Assembly: GCA_038030265.1 (NCBI GenBank)
Contig: CM075941.1
Location: forward strand, 13,640,001 to 13,704,000
DNA from: Corythucha ciliata
Lineage: Eukaryota > Arthropoda > Insecta > Hemiptera > Tingidae
Direction: 5' to 3'
Length of the DNA stretch: 64,000 nt
This document shows, piece by piece, positions 22,081 to 34,439 of this stretch; the first letter of the stretch is position 1; every line of letters starts with the position of its first letter. Below the pieces are notes generated by a model that did not search any database, had not been told where the DNA came from, and was given only the letters and a program-made list of their open reading frames with translations. Made by a program: the position numbers and the translations under genes.

Positions 22081-23110
22081 TTATGTTATATAATGGTTGA
22101 AGATGGCTGGCAGCAGCTGAAACCGGTCCCGTAATAAAGTAATCTTTACGCGACGTGAACGTCTCTCTTTTTTTCTGTAAGACAATTCGAGACGACACCT
22201 CAATATCTTCTCATTCTTCACTTTACCCGAATGCGAGACATTGAACATAAATGATACAGACCGTTGATCAGTGATCAGTTTAAAGTGGCGTCCGATCAGA
22301 TAATGACGCCATTTGCGGACCGCTTCAACAATCGCTTGAGCCTCTGACGCTCGAGCCACTGACGAGTGTTTTAATTCAGAACCGGACAAAATTCTTGAAA
22401 AAAAGGCGACTGGACGATCAGCTTGGGACGAGGTCGCGGCCAAAGCATTTTCCGAGGCATCGCAGTTTCGACAACAAACATGGCAAATCCGTATCGATGC
22501 ACGTAACGACGGAATTTTCGATGTCCGATTTCAAATTTTCAAACGCCCGCAAGCCTTCCGGCGATGGGGGGAACGAAGAACGAACCAGAGGGAGGATTTT
22601 GACCGAAAATTTAGGAATATGTGCCAAGTAATGAGAAAACATTCGGACAGTACGACGCATTGATGCGGTATCATGAGGAGGAGAGAGTTTTCTGGGTGGG
22701 TTGAGGCGATCAGGATCCGGTTTGATGGCTTTATTTGAAATTTGGTAGCCCTGAAGATTAATAGAACGAAGCGAAAACGAAGATTTTTCTTCGTTAAAAC
22801 AGAGGCGATATTTCCTGGTGGCATTCATACAATTTTTGAGGTTCCGATCATGTTCTTCTTTAGTTTTGCCGCAAACTGTCACGTCGTCCAAGTAGGCGTA
22901 AGTTCCTTGGAGGTTTTCTTTGCGGATAATTCCTTCGATGGCTCGCTGGAACGCTGCAACGCCCTTGGTGACGCCAAAAGGTATATAGGATTAAAATGGT
23001 GCAGCTGCCCGCACGCTTCGAACGCTGTGTAGGCTTTGTCTTCTTCTTTTAAAGGAATTTGATGGTACGCGCTTTTTAAATCAATCGTACTGAATATTTC
23101 GTTCTCACTA
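22081..23110 (-). pseudogene. RT and RNase H fragments of the decayed Ty3/gypsy copy
   Basis: RT motif A (STIDLKSAYHQIPLK) is at about 23070 and motif C with DD (DDVTVCGKTKEEHDRNL) at about 22860. RNase H follows (DRPVAFFSRILSGSE, then LITDQRSVSFMF). At least two frame changes separate these blocks: one just before the IPFGV motif at about 22980 and one near 22430. Confidence 0.85.
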
Positions 23111-23600
23111 TCTCGTTCGGCACTAAGAGAGCGGGAAATGAGACATACCTTGCATCACATTTTCTATTAATACACTCCCTCTATTTCATATCTGTGCTCG
23201 CTGGAAATAAACACGTGAGAGAGGGGATAGGGATTAATACTACACCCCCCCCCCTTCTATGGTCTGCGCTTAAATTGTCTGATTTTGAACCTCGAAATCC
23301 AGGTTTAGGATCTTTTGTTATGTGTGAGTGTGAGGAAATGAGGAAGTTTCATGGGTTAGAACTTATTCATAAATCTATTTTGTAAGGTTTATTTATGCTA
23401 ATATAGAGCATAAATCGTGACCTGTTCGTAAAATAATCCAACAGTTAATAAATACGCGATTTTTGAAGTTTTAGGTAATTTCAAACACGCCAGCTAGCAT
23501 GTTCGTGTCATATGCGCCTTCCGAAAAAAATTCACCTGTTATGTAGCTGTCAGAGAGCGGTTTGTTGTGTTTCTTTGCCTTATTTTCTACTAAATAGAGC

Positions 23601-23879
23601 CATGGTGACTAAACTTTCTATAGGTGCCGCAGATCTTCGGCCATTACTTTCCTTCACCTATATCACGAGCAGTCCCAACGCTGGACCCAGTACATTATTA
23701 ATTGTTATTCGGTTGTGATTTTTGGGAAATCATAAACTTCAATTTCAAAATTAACTTGCTCTGCTGCTCTAGGGTGAGCAATCGGGAGCAGAGGACTGCT
23801 GGTGACGTCAGTCACCACCCCTCTCGACCGATGTACAGGGGGATATCTGCGGCACCTATAGTAAAGTTTAGTCACCTTG
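23601..23879. mobile_element. 279-bp MITE with 9-bp TSD, copy 1
   Basis: The ends are inverted repeats: CATGGTGACTAAACTTTC on the left and GTTTAGTCACCTTG on the right, extending to GGTGCCGCAGAT / ATCTGCGGCACC. Flanks AAATAGAGC (23592-23600) and ACATAGAGC (23880-23888) form a 9-bp target duplication with one mismatch. A second copy at 61098-61373 has an exact 9-bp duplication. Length and TSD fit a Mutator-like origin better than hAT (8 bp), but the CA(A/G)GG start is hAT-like, so the superfamily is open. No coding. Confidence 0.88.
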
Positions 23880-24044
23880 ACATAGAGCTCTTCAATAATA
23901 AAATATTGGAGGATAAACAGATGAGCTATTTAGAGGCATGAAAAGGACAGAGAATACAAGGGATATTACGTTGCGGAAAATGTTCGTTTTGGTGGGATTT
24001 CAAATATGCCAACTTTTGTTAAGAAATAAGTCACCCTGAGAGCT

Positions 24045-24640
24045 CTTGCCGCAAATCAGCGGTGTTTTTTGACTTCTAGCCATGAATTTGCCGTTTTTCT
24101 CAGTTTTAGCCACAAAGTTGACTTCAGAAGGCGCAAAGGCGATAGTATATTTAAGTTGAAAGTTTTAATATTTGTTCGCGAATTGGTGATTTTCCTCAAG
24201 TTTAGCCGTGAACTAGCGTTGTTACGCAATTTTAGCAGCGCAGTAGCTCTTCTAACCCGTGAATTCACGAATTTTTTTAATTTTAGCCATGAATTGGTGT
24301 TTTCCGCAATTTTGGCCGCAGATGAATCATTATTCCCATTTTTAGCAGCGAACTAGCACTAGGCCGATGAACAACACTTTCACGTTGATTTCTACATTGT
24401 AGCCGTAGAATGGCCTCCACACACCCCGAATCAGCAATTTTTTCACAATGTTGGATCGTGAGACCACGAATCAGCGCTTTATCGCAGTTATGGCCACGAA
24501 TATTAGCTTTTTTGCCACGTTGGCAAGCTGCACATTGACGAGCAGCACATCAGTGCGTTTAAGGACCTAACGAACCAGGGGACAGTGTACTTTCTCCTTT
24601 TTAGCCGCGAAACGCGAATTATCCTCAAGAAGGCGGGAAT
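24045..24640 (+). repeat. Family-A minisatellite block
   Basis: Degenerate units with TTTTAGCCGCGAA, GAATTGG and pyrimidine tracts, in the same orientation as the 5.2-7.3 kb block. A GTGGCGGACC and a GGGGCCCC occur about 250 bp beyond, but in a different order from the usual terminal module. Confidence 0.75.
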
Positions 24641-27600
24641 GTTCCAAATTTAAGACACCAGACGCGCTATCGGGGCTCAATTGAATCGCAAACTCAGCCC
24701 AAAGTCTTGGCTGATATAATCACCTGCAACGTTAGGAGAGACTGAAATTCGCTTTAGGAAAAAGCCAAAATCGCTGTCCAACCCTCCAACTTTTTCACAT
24801 AGCTACATCCATGAATATAGAACCTAAAAATACTCAATTTTCCTTATTTAAGCTTTTCGGGGCCCCCGTTTGACAGGATGCTCGTGGCGGACCGCCCTCC
24901 TCGCCTCTACCTCGTTACGCTACTACCCACACAGGCGCCTTGCAGCCCTTGCCGTTTATTATTTTTATATGGTCTGAATTATCACGGCTACGCTTTTGCA
25001 TAGTTCAACCGATCTCTATTATGGTCCTCCAGGTTTTTGATAGTACAGCGAATGCTGTCTGGTGGTTCCAGCTTCTTAAAATAAATAAATAATTCGTGGA
25101 GGTGGCCTTTTATCCAAGTCAATTTCGCGGGTGACAGTTGACTCACTATACATATAACTCATTTTAGCGGGGTTGGCCCATTAAAAAACGATTTCGATGG
25201 GCTGGCTCACGCGCAAAAAAGTGAACTCGTTCTGGACTGTGAATGTTTACGTGAGCCCTGAAGGGAATCATGTTATTCAAAGCAAGACAATGCACTCCCA
25301 CGAACATCAAAAGAGTTTGTTTATAGCGTGAAACCCTGAGAAGATAGAATTAAGTTTAAATTGGGTAAAAGCTAGAATGAAAGTGGTGTGACGGTGGTAA
25401 AGGGCGGGGGGCATAGATTCAATTTCAAGAGGGTTCGAGAAAAGATTGAACGGAAACTCTGATGAAGTGTAATAATTAAAAATTATTTTGAGCAATATAC
25501 CCCGTTCTTTGTATTCATTTTCGTTTTGATACTCGTCACTTTGTGATGTTAGTTATTGGGACAGTTTCAACAAGAAGGGGGCGAAGTGTTCTTAATGAAT
25601 ACGTCGCTGACGACATGGGGGTCTAGGACTTTGTTAGCGCCGGTTGTGCTTCGGTATATAGAAGGTTTTCGGACGAAGGGCGGGTGGTGTGGTTAAAGGG
25701 TTGAAACTCGAGGGACATTCGATGAAAGGGGAACTTGAAACGATGCTGGGAAAAGGGGATGGCTCTCTTTCCACCGCTTTAGGATCAATATGCTACCCAG
25801 CAACAGGTAACCGGCGGTTAGGTACTCGTTCTCTTCACTCGACTCGCACTTCCTTTCTTCTTTCTTCCGTGGGGCGGGGGGGGGGGTGCTGATGAGCGGA
25901 AATGAACCAACACAGCTTTCCCTCGTGCCATATAATATGAGGGTTTTTGTCAAGCTCCCCCTTCCGCACCATAAATGAGGTTGGTTCATTCGATCACCAT
26001 GCGAGAGTATGAGTGCGGGGTAGCCTACGTGCAACGCACTTAGATTTCTGTGGTTGTGAGGGACAAATCGAGCAGCCGTTTACAAAGTCTTGCGTGTGGG
26101 GGGGGGGGGGTCAAATGTAAAAAAAGGCACAGGATGGAAATATTACCTTTGTTTTTTCCCTCTACTCTCGCTGGCACTTGTAACAGAACTCCTTGACAAA
26201 TGGAATTCAGATTTGTATATTGAGGAAGCTTTTCCCTTCTAACTCTTTCACAACCCCCTCACTATTGCTATATCCTCCCCCGTCCTGTTGCCAACAACAC
26301 AAAACGCTTTATTTCCGAAAACCTTCCCTCTGCGAAAGTTCTTTTCCCTTAATGTATTTTACCTGCGTAGCATTCTCTCTATTTGCTTTTCCATTGAAAT
26401 ATGCTTTTAAAGTAAAAATATCGTCTAGAAACACATATTCTAAATCCTGAAGTGGGGGGGGGGGGCTTGAGTGTTTCTTGTTTATTTCATTAGTTCACCC
26501 GTGTAAACAAAAATGCTCTTGGAGTGAATCAAATTCCCTTCGAAGTTCCAAAAATTAAAATAGGTATTCAATTTTGTATTAATTAATAAGTAATTAAACC
26601 AGAATGAAGAAACAATGAGGGTTTAATTGAAACGGGAAATTGCTAAAATGATTCATTGAACTGATTTTATGTTCTCCTAGCTCTTAAGATATGATTATGA
26701 GGTAGCAAGCTGTATCATCATACTACGAGCCGTCTTACCTACCCTCGCCTTTAAATCGTTTGCGCTCGCTGCCTCACTCCACAAGTCCACACCGTCATTG
26801 CGGGTTTCTCTTTAGCCCCCCTCACCACTCCTCCTCATCATCATCCTGCGCCATTTATCTTCAGAATCCAACGGGGGAAAGTGCCCTTTGGGTTGAACAG
26901 CGTTATACACAAGATATTCCGCGAATGTCGAGTGAGTTAGCGAGGTGAAGCACGTGCGTTTTACAGTTTGCATTAATACGTTTCAGCACGCTCTAAATGG
27001 TCTTTAATTAGAAAGACGAAACTATCAAGCGTGTAAAGGTGAAGGGCTTGGATGGGTGGGTGGATGTAGAGGATTTGAAGCAAGATTAGGCACCCTTAGA
27101 AATTAATTTCTTTAGGGGGTGTGTTTGATGATGGCGGGGTGAGGGGGGAACATCACTTTTTTGGAGAGACTATAGCAACAATGTGAAACCTTTGTTAAGT
27201 GAGAAGGGGGGGGGGTTTAAGCGGGAAAAATATGGCTGGTGGGGTGGTTGAGGAAATGGGAAAATGTAGCAATAATAAAACGTACACAATGTGTTTTGAG
27301 GATTATTTCCACCCTCCCACCACCACCCTCCCACCTGGTGGTTGAAAAGGATACCCTTGATAATCTGGAATGAAAAGAATAAAGGAGGATCCTATTATTG
27401 TGATAAAAACGAGCGTGTTCGCAACAGTGTTACAATGGAAGCTTCATTCGCTTGGCAATATTCTTTTTTTTTCACTCCAGGAACTGAAAGAATCTAACCT
27501 CTTTCCCCCTCTCCAATTTTACGGCTAGGTCTAGGATGTAAAATGTTTTACGCTATCGCAATATACCAACAGTTACGATGGTAATTATGGAAAACTGCCT

Positions 27601-29330
27601 GCTTTGGAGTTTAGGATTGTGCGGGGTTATTGGATGCTGAATGCGTAAAGATACGGTGCGGAATATTCGATTTCACGAGGTAAAAGAAGCAAATTAACTC
27701 ATGTTGGACCGTTTATAGGCCCCACTCTTTCCGAAAAACGAAAATCATCTCCCGAAGGAACGAAGCCTTTTTTTATTTTTTTTTTTTTATTAGGAACTAT
27801 CGTCAGTAGCACCGTTATCGTCATCGCAAGTGCAATATTTCGGTGGTGGACAGCTTTTCATGCCGTCAGAGTTTTCCTGGTTGAAAAAAAAAAAAACCAC
27901 CTAGTGGGGGTAAAACTCATTTCAACACAGTACATGAGTGAGACCAACTTTGTCAGGCTCCCTCATAGTCGTGTCGTCAGTCTGAGTCTCCGAGCAGGCC
28001 GCCGCCGGCTTCACCACGCTCGTCTCATTCAGAATCGGTTGACCGACGCCCGTTTCACGTCTGTTGAACACGGTGAAATCTCTCACCCATGTGGTCATAA
28101 CGATGGCGTCGTTTGGCCCAACTGAAAAAGCTGGGGTCGGATATTTGCTGTGGTAGGGTGGGGGTGGGGGTTCTTCTTGAAAAAATTACTTACACCGTTT
28201 CGTGTGAGTGTAGGCTTTAGCTACGTTTTTTGTCAAGTTACAATCTTGCACAATTAGAGGTATTTGAGTTGTTCTGAGTGTCATTTCTGGGGTGTGCTCG
28301 TTACTTGAACTTCCTTGCATTTTTTTTTTCACTATCGTGTGAGGTTCTCACTCAAATTTATTATTATTATTTAATTTCACTCCCCGGGAAGATGTTCTCC
28401 AATTCCGAGTTTTGATTCACCCTTCTAATCACAACAATTAGCAATCTGGAAGGGGGGGGGGGAGTGAGTTTCATCCTTCAAAGTCCTAGCAACTATAGCC
28501 TTGAGTGGGTGAGGTGGTGACAATGGTCAAGTTTAGATGTGTATTTCTGGGCACGGATCAATCCGTGCCATAATTTTCCGACCACGTGACGTGAATCCTT
28601 CTCTGATGAGATATTAATAGGTCGTCCCCCGTTCCCCGCCATGTCATCAGGAGGCACGTAATCATACACGCGGGGACAGCAGCCTTTTCTCCATCATATA
28701 ACCAAAGCCTCGACTGATTAGTTGGTGTGGGTGTGATTGGGGTTGATGGGTGATAGATGGATTATCTTGAGGGTGTAAGGGGGTTTTAAGGGATCAGGTG
28801 TAAATTGATGATGACTGACTTTCGTTTTAAAATTGATTACAGGCAGATCAACAAGGCACTCGACATCAAAAGTCTTTGTTGAGGGTCGTCCTGTTCCTGT
28901 TGTTGTTCCCTCAGGACCACAGAGTACTTTCATTATTTTCATTTAAAAATGACCAGTTCATCTTAATAAATCAAACGCCCGTAGTGATCTATATGTGCGT
29001 TTTCGATTATAAACTCGCACCCGATACAAACGCTAAACCCGCTTTATATAAACGCTAAAATCGCGCGGGTCCCGCCTCACATAGGACACGGGATAAGGGA
29101 GGCCTCATGTTAATTTAGATTCCGTGCAAGAAGGGCACGTAAAAGAAGAGCACAAACGAAAATCTTGTAAGGAGAGCACACTACCTGGGTGCTCTCGTTT
29201 CTTGACCGACGACCGGTATAAGAATAGCTCAAATCCTTTATCTGAGAAACTATGTGTAGGGTATTCTTAATTCCTTTGGACAATAAGTTCTCCCAATATG
29301 AAATGTGTTTCAAACATGAAATCACGAATT
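24641..29330. other. 4.7-kb non-coding stretch
   Basis: No gene or element with recognisable motifs. Short ORFs lack protein-like features. Several pure C or G runs of 8-12 bp (for example near 25868, 26100, 26456 and 28450) stand out as slippage-prone. Confidence 0.4.
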
Positions 29331-29334
29331 CACA

Positions 29335-31620
29335 GGCGAAATGAATAAAAACGGTAATTTGCGGCTAAAATTGAGAAAAAGGGCTCACTTACAGGTAAAA
29401 TTCACAGCGCTGTTTCAAGGATGACTTTTAGAAACAGCGCTAATTCGCGACTTACATTGAGAAAAGGCTTTCGCATTCATGCCGAAAATTGAGAAAACTT
29501 GCCAATTCGTGATTACAATTGAGATTGTGCAATTATAGAGTTTTCCATTCAATGCAATACATTAGTGTGGTGTAAGTTTTTCCATCCGTCCTCTCACAAT
29601 TGAAACATATATTAATGGAGAGGACGCTGCACTACACTTGTGTAGAGTGTGTTGAATGGAAATCGCTTTTATACTTATCCGCAAATTCAGAAAACGCTAA
29701 TTCACTGATTCTTGAGGCAACTCCGCGGCAGTAATAGCGTACCAAGGCAGTGGCGAGGGGGGTCAACCGCCTCAAGGGCCCTTATCAGAGAGGGCCTCCC
29801 AAAAAGCTTGAATATGAGCTCCGTTCGTTTGTCAGTTCCGGAATACCCCTGAGCAGCTCGAGATTTCGTAACCTCGCGGGTAATCATGTGTGAAATAACG
29901 CGAAAAATAAATTGAAAGGTTTAGTACATTTCAGTGCGGCTGGTGTAGTTCAGGACGACAAAACGTACAGAGCTATGGAAAAATGAGGATTTTTAAGTTT
30001 CTATATTCATGGATTTAGTACTTGAAAAGGAGTTTCGGTGTACGATTGACAGCGATTTTGCTCCTTTCGAATATTTTAAGTCAATCCAACCTGAAGCTAA
30101 TAGAACGTTAATGGTGGTCAGCAAATAGTGTGGCTAAATATTCGATTGAGCATACGAAAGCGCTATTCTGATGTCACAAATTGAGAAAATTCGTTCCTTC
30201 TGGGGGTAAATTCTTGGATAAAATGGAGAAAATACGCTGATTCTCAAGTTTCTTTAGCTTAGGTCCGTAAGCATAAAATTGAGAAGGCGCTTTAATGTGC
30301 CGATATTGAGGCAAGTAGGCTGGAAAAAGCGCTGATATTCGCGCGAAAAAACGCCATAATTTCGAGAAATATCTGAATCGCTGTGTAGATATAGAGGCAA
30401 TTTTACGGCTTAAATATACAAAAAAAGAGAGAAAAACGCTAAAGTGCTGTTTTTGGGCCAAGTCCGCGGCTAAAATTAGGAAAATACGCAAAAACAAGGC
30501 TATACAAGTAAAAAAAAATCAGTTATTCGTGGCTAAAATTGAGAAAAAGCAAATCCATAGCTTCTGAAAGATATTTTGGGGCTAAAACTGAGAAAAAGAG
30601 GTAATACATAACAAAAATTGAAGAAAAAAAATTGCCAATTCAAAAAGTGCATGCATATCGCGGCTAAAATTAAGATAAACTCGAAATTTAAAGCTGAACA
30701 TGAGAAAAAGTCCCTGTTCATTGATATAAATTGAGGAAATAAACGCCAATTCGTGGCAAAATGGAGAAAAATCGCTAATTCATGGGGGAAAAACGCTAAT
30801 GATTACGTTAATATTCAGTTCAAATTGAGAAAAGTTAATCCACTGCTAAAATGGAGAAGAAGCGCTAATTTGCGGCTAAAATGGAGACAATTTTCAGAAA
30901 GTATTTAAAATTGAATATTCGACAATTTTTGGCTTCTGAAGGAAACTTATTTATGGCTAAAAGGGAAAAAAAAGCGCTAATCCATAGCTAAAAGTGAAAA
31001 AAAAAAAAAAAAAAAAATGGTAACGCGGGGCTAAATGTAAAAACTTCGGCTAATTTGCGGATAATTTTGGATGATCGCTAAAATGAAGGGAAACGCTAGT
31101 TTTCAGCTCAAATTGAAAAAAAAAGTGCAAAATTCGCTGCTGCGGAAAATGAAAAAAATATAGTTTAGCAGCTAAAATTGAGAAAAAGCACTAATTTTCA
31201 ACTGTAATTTAGGAAAATCATTCATTCGCGGATAAAGTGTTGTATAAACCCTAATTCGCAGCTAAAATATTGAACAAATTTCAATTAGCGCCCAATATTC
31301 GAAATACGCCAATTCGAGGATTCTGGAGGTCACTGTTTATTTGGGGCAAAAATTGAGAAAAGCGCCAATTCATAGCTATCAGGGAAACAACCCGCTAAAA
31401 GTCAAAACAGAGGTAAAGCACTAAAAAAAAGCACTAAAAAAAAAGAAATTGTTAATGCAGGGCTAGAGTGTAAAAACCACTAATTGTGTAGAGTCACTCA
31501 TTAACGCGACTAAAATTAGAAGAAACGCTAATTTTCTAGCTTATTTTAAAGGTCAAATTGAGATAAGGTGCTAATTCACTCCTATAGATGGAGAAAAACG
31601 CCAATTTCTTGCAAAAATTA
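29335..31620 (-). repeat. Family-A minisatellite, minus orientation
   Basis: The reverse complement of the 5.2-kb type: GCGGCTAAAATTGAG, AAAAAGCGCTAATTCGC and variants repeat over about 2.3 kb with insertions. Near 29742, AGTGGCG, then GGGCCC, then AGAGGGCCTC resembles the family's GC-rich module but lies inside the block. Confidence 0.85.
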
Positions 31621-31670
31621 GAAAAAATATAGTATATTATACAACGAGTGGATAAAGTGCGATTTTACGT

Positions 31671-31709
<39 letters not shown>

Positions 31710-31894
31710 TGAACGAGGCGTACAACGTACGTTTCGTTCACTAAAAAAACACGAGCAAGTAAATTCCATTTTTCCACGAGTTGTATACGTTATTTTTCGC
31801 GCGACGCCAGACGACTTCAGCAGAAAGTTTGCGAACTCGTTCGTTGGGACAGAGAAAAAAGTGAATGACGAATTCCTCCATCACCGCGAACAAC
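31621..31894. repeat. Dispersed palindromic repeat, copy 1
   Basis: The segment opens with TATATTATACAACGAGTGGA and contains the inverted counterpart TCCACGAGTTGTATACG at about 31773, with a poly-T loop of about 35 bp between. Shared sequence continues through GCGCGACGCCAGACGACTT to about 31894. A second copy lies at 51566-51800 without the poly-T loop, so the loop was gained or expanded here. Confidence 0.75.
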
Positions 31895-31899
31895 TTTCA

Positions 31900-33530
31900 T
31901 GACGTCGAAAACACACATCTCACGCACTGAGAAATGGAAAGGCCGTGGAGGTTGTATCTACCACGCAGAGCGTAAGATTCAAGTTTCAGTTTGAGGGGGG
32001 GGGGGCGATGCCATGAATGCGTTGGGCGTATGATGGGGGTGGCTGTCAAAGATCTCGTTGCATATAAGAATAACCAAAATTCTCTTTCAAAGGACAAACA
32101 ACACAAACTTTTGCTCCTAATGCTGATTTTTAAGGCAGAAATAACGACGAGCGGGCTATAGCCTGTCAAGTTAAACGTGGACCTTGCCCTCCTGTGTTCA
32201 GCCCCTCTAGCTATTTCTCTTCACCCCCTCAATGGAACTTCGGCTTGATAATAACACTTATCTTTGGTAAACAGTGGGGCAACCAATTCTGTAAGGAAAG
32301 TAGAGGGAAGAGAAGTTGCAACTAATCGAATGAGATTGCGCTGGCCGCGGGTTCATGTTCTTCTTGACAGGCTATTACTGCGGAACTTTAGCCCCTATAA
32401 CTTGATAGGTTTTGCAAGACGTACAGCGTTTATTTCCGCTCAGAAACCGCAATTTGGTCTCCATAACTGCCGCTTTTAAATTGGCATCTGGCACTGCCGC
32501 TAGACCAGCACCCTCTTCTATACCGGAAATGGTCAAATCTTGCCCCTGAAGTTAATTTGGCTACAAAAGTCGAAATGTTATGTTTGGAAACCACTTTGAC
32601 CTTGCTCGCCCGATTTATAGTCTCAAAATCCGTTATTTGGTTGGGTGGGTGATGGCCCGCATCACCCCTCAAACTCAACGCCACTGTGTTATCAACCACA
32701 AACTGAAGCTTACGCAAAGTTCCGGAAAAATATCATTTGCGAATACAGAAGTCAGCACGAAATATTTGAAAATACCGGCGCCCACTTCACGAAGGCACCC
32801 ACCACCCCCTGCGCCACGATACCCCAGTCCGCTCCTGTTCGTTATTGCAATAAGGTGCGATTTATTGTATGAGGTATACAAAAGGGAATATGCCTGTAGC
32901 CTTCATAAATACAACCCCAGTGATTTAGACCCTTCATAAAGTTTCTCTTTGTGCTTTGTGCTCTTCTTATACGGTCAAAAGGAGGTTACCACACTATAGT
33001 GTTCTTTTATGTGCCCTTCTTGCACGACACCTTAATTTCTGTCCAAGGCTCCGATAGGTGGTGTTCCGCCACCGAGGTTATAGGCAATCCATGATCCGTT
33101 GTGATTAAAAGTTAGACATGGTTAAAGAGGGTACAAATTGAGGAGTAATTTTATCCCCCCCCCCCCAATTGTTAAACATCCCAAAAATGCACTCCGACGC
33201 ATTATTGTCACGAAAACTTGACCCCATAGGAAACATTTTGCTAGAACCATTAATAGCCGACGCCCGACAGTATTTTCTTTTCGCTGAAGGATGGCAGCAA
33301 CAAGTGATTGCATGGCAATGTTATTTGTTCGAAGCCATTTTAACCTTCTTTACACTCTCACTTCTTCTTCAACTATATGACTAAGAAGAATGAGTTTTGA
33401 TGAAAAGATTGACGGTATCTCTAAAGGTTGTATAAATGGTGCTTGAAGCTCTGGCTTCAATGAATTCCCGGGAGAATTTGATCTAGCAGCTTCGCCCATC
33501 TAAGGAGGCCTTTAGGCCCGCTCGGCCCAC
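31900..33530. other. Non-coding stretch left of the Ly6 duplication
   Basis: No gene recognised. Open frames of up to 119 codons overlap each other on both strands and lack domain features. Confidence 0.4.
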
Positions 33531-34434
33531 TTCATCAATTTCTGGTAATGGTAAGTGTAAGTGATTTTAAAAAATCATCTGTTTTGTCAAAAATACTCTT
33601 CGATGGTAAGAGCTATTTTAAATAGAACAGCAGTCTTATGAACAGGGGTGGAAAATTATAATTATAAAATTATAATTAATTATAGTTATAAAATAGATAT
33701 CAAGGATCCTTTCGGTAAAAACGAAATAAAACAACAGCAACAACTGTGGTGGATCGTTGGATGGGGGCGTGGAATTTTTCAGTTTGTTACATGGCACGAG
33801 GGGTGTTGGAAGAAAGGGGTCCAACCGTTGGGTCGAACTCAAAGCGAAAAAGCTGGCTCGCATTCCGCAGAAGAAGCGTATCGGCGCCTCCCCGTTGAGT
33901 TATTATTTATTCAGCTCTGCCAACTGGTTTTTAAAACACGCCGAGGAGACAAAAAAAAAAAAATGAGCGTGACCCTCACTTTTTTTACTCTGACCGCATT
34001 ATTGCTGACAGCATCCCTCAGCGACGCTCTCATGTGTTACCAGTGTAATTCGACCGACCGTGAGGAACGACCGTTGTGCGACAGGAGTTTTTGGAAACAG
34101 CTCGACTCGGCTCACCGCGGCGGACTTATGACCGACTGTTTGGCCCGTGCCTCCGCCTTTTGCGTTCTGACGAGGAAAAAAGAGATCGACGGCTCGCTGC
34201 GAACAACGCGAGGCTGTATGGGCTCTCACGACAACAGCGGGGGTAAATTGAGCGCGGGATGTATATCGTTGTCGGAGGAAGAGACGACCTGTCTGTGTTT
34301 GAAAGATTTGTGTAATTTGTAATACGGGAAGGCTTCGCTTAGTGGGGCTCTTTTAATCTGTTTTATTATATTTTATTATCTATTTGGTTTTTTATTGAGA
34401 GCATTGAATTTTTTCCTGTGTTTTACTCTTTCGA
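33531..34434 (+). repeat. Segmental duplication unit 1 carrying Ly6 copy 1
   Basis: From TCATCAATTTCTGGTA through the Ly6 gene to TTTTACTCTTTCGA, this segment matches 38582-39498, including 5' flank landmarks such as GTCAAGGATCCTTTCGGTAA (unit 2; ATCAAGG here) and CTGGCTCGCATTCCGCAGAA. The units differ by indels and an AT-rich insert after the 5' end here. Immediately right of this unit a family-A block begins, while unit 2 runs into the sulfotransferase. Confidence 0.85.
33963..34322 (+). CDS. Secreted Ly6/three-finger protein, copy 1, without GPI signal
   Basis: The 119-residue product has a signal peptide (residues 1 to about 22) and then CYQCNS with ten cysteines in Ly6/uPAR order, ending TTCLCLKDLCN. 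The fold is a small disulfide-rich three-finger domain of the insect Quiver/Boudin-like type, usually GPI-anchored at the cell surface. Here a stop follows directly after DLCNL. Compared with copy 2, seven extra bases just after the LCN codons create the stop, and the downstream sequence still resembles the copy-2 GPI tail out of frame. The product would be secreted rather than anchored, or the copy is losing function. ATG 33963 is chosen because it follows an A-run conserved in both copies and precedes the signal peptide; the longer open frame upstream is not conserved. No intron. Confidence 0.85.
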   Translation: MSVTLTFFTLTALLLTASLSDALMCYQCNSTDREERPLCDRSFWKQLDSAHRGGLMTDCLARASAFCVLTRKKEIDGSLRTTRGCMGSHDNSGGKLSAGCISLSEEETTCLCLKDLCNL

Positions 34435-34439
34435 ACGTG

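Larger units (their letters stand above)
20821..23244 (-). mobile_element. Decayed, internally deleted Ty3/gypsy element
   Basis: The outer ends share about 30 bp (GTGAGAGAGGGGATAGGGAT, then TAATACTACA) at 20926-20956 and 23214-23244. The left one belongs to a 136-bp LTR-like segment starting TGCAATG at 20821, and a purine tract (GAAGGGAAGAA on the element's strand) follows it. Between them, on the minus strand, are pieces of RT (22420-23110), RNase H (22081-22443) and integrase (21324-21848). Gag, protease and the RT N-terminus are missing, and the 5' LTR looks truncated. Both outer flanks are C runs, consistent with but not proof of a poly-C target duplication. Confidence 0.8.

Noticed and set aside
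33648..33962. N-terminal extension of Ly6 copy 1
   Set aside because: The upstream frame is not open in copy 2, and the signal peptide begins at 33963.
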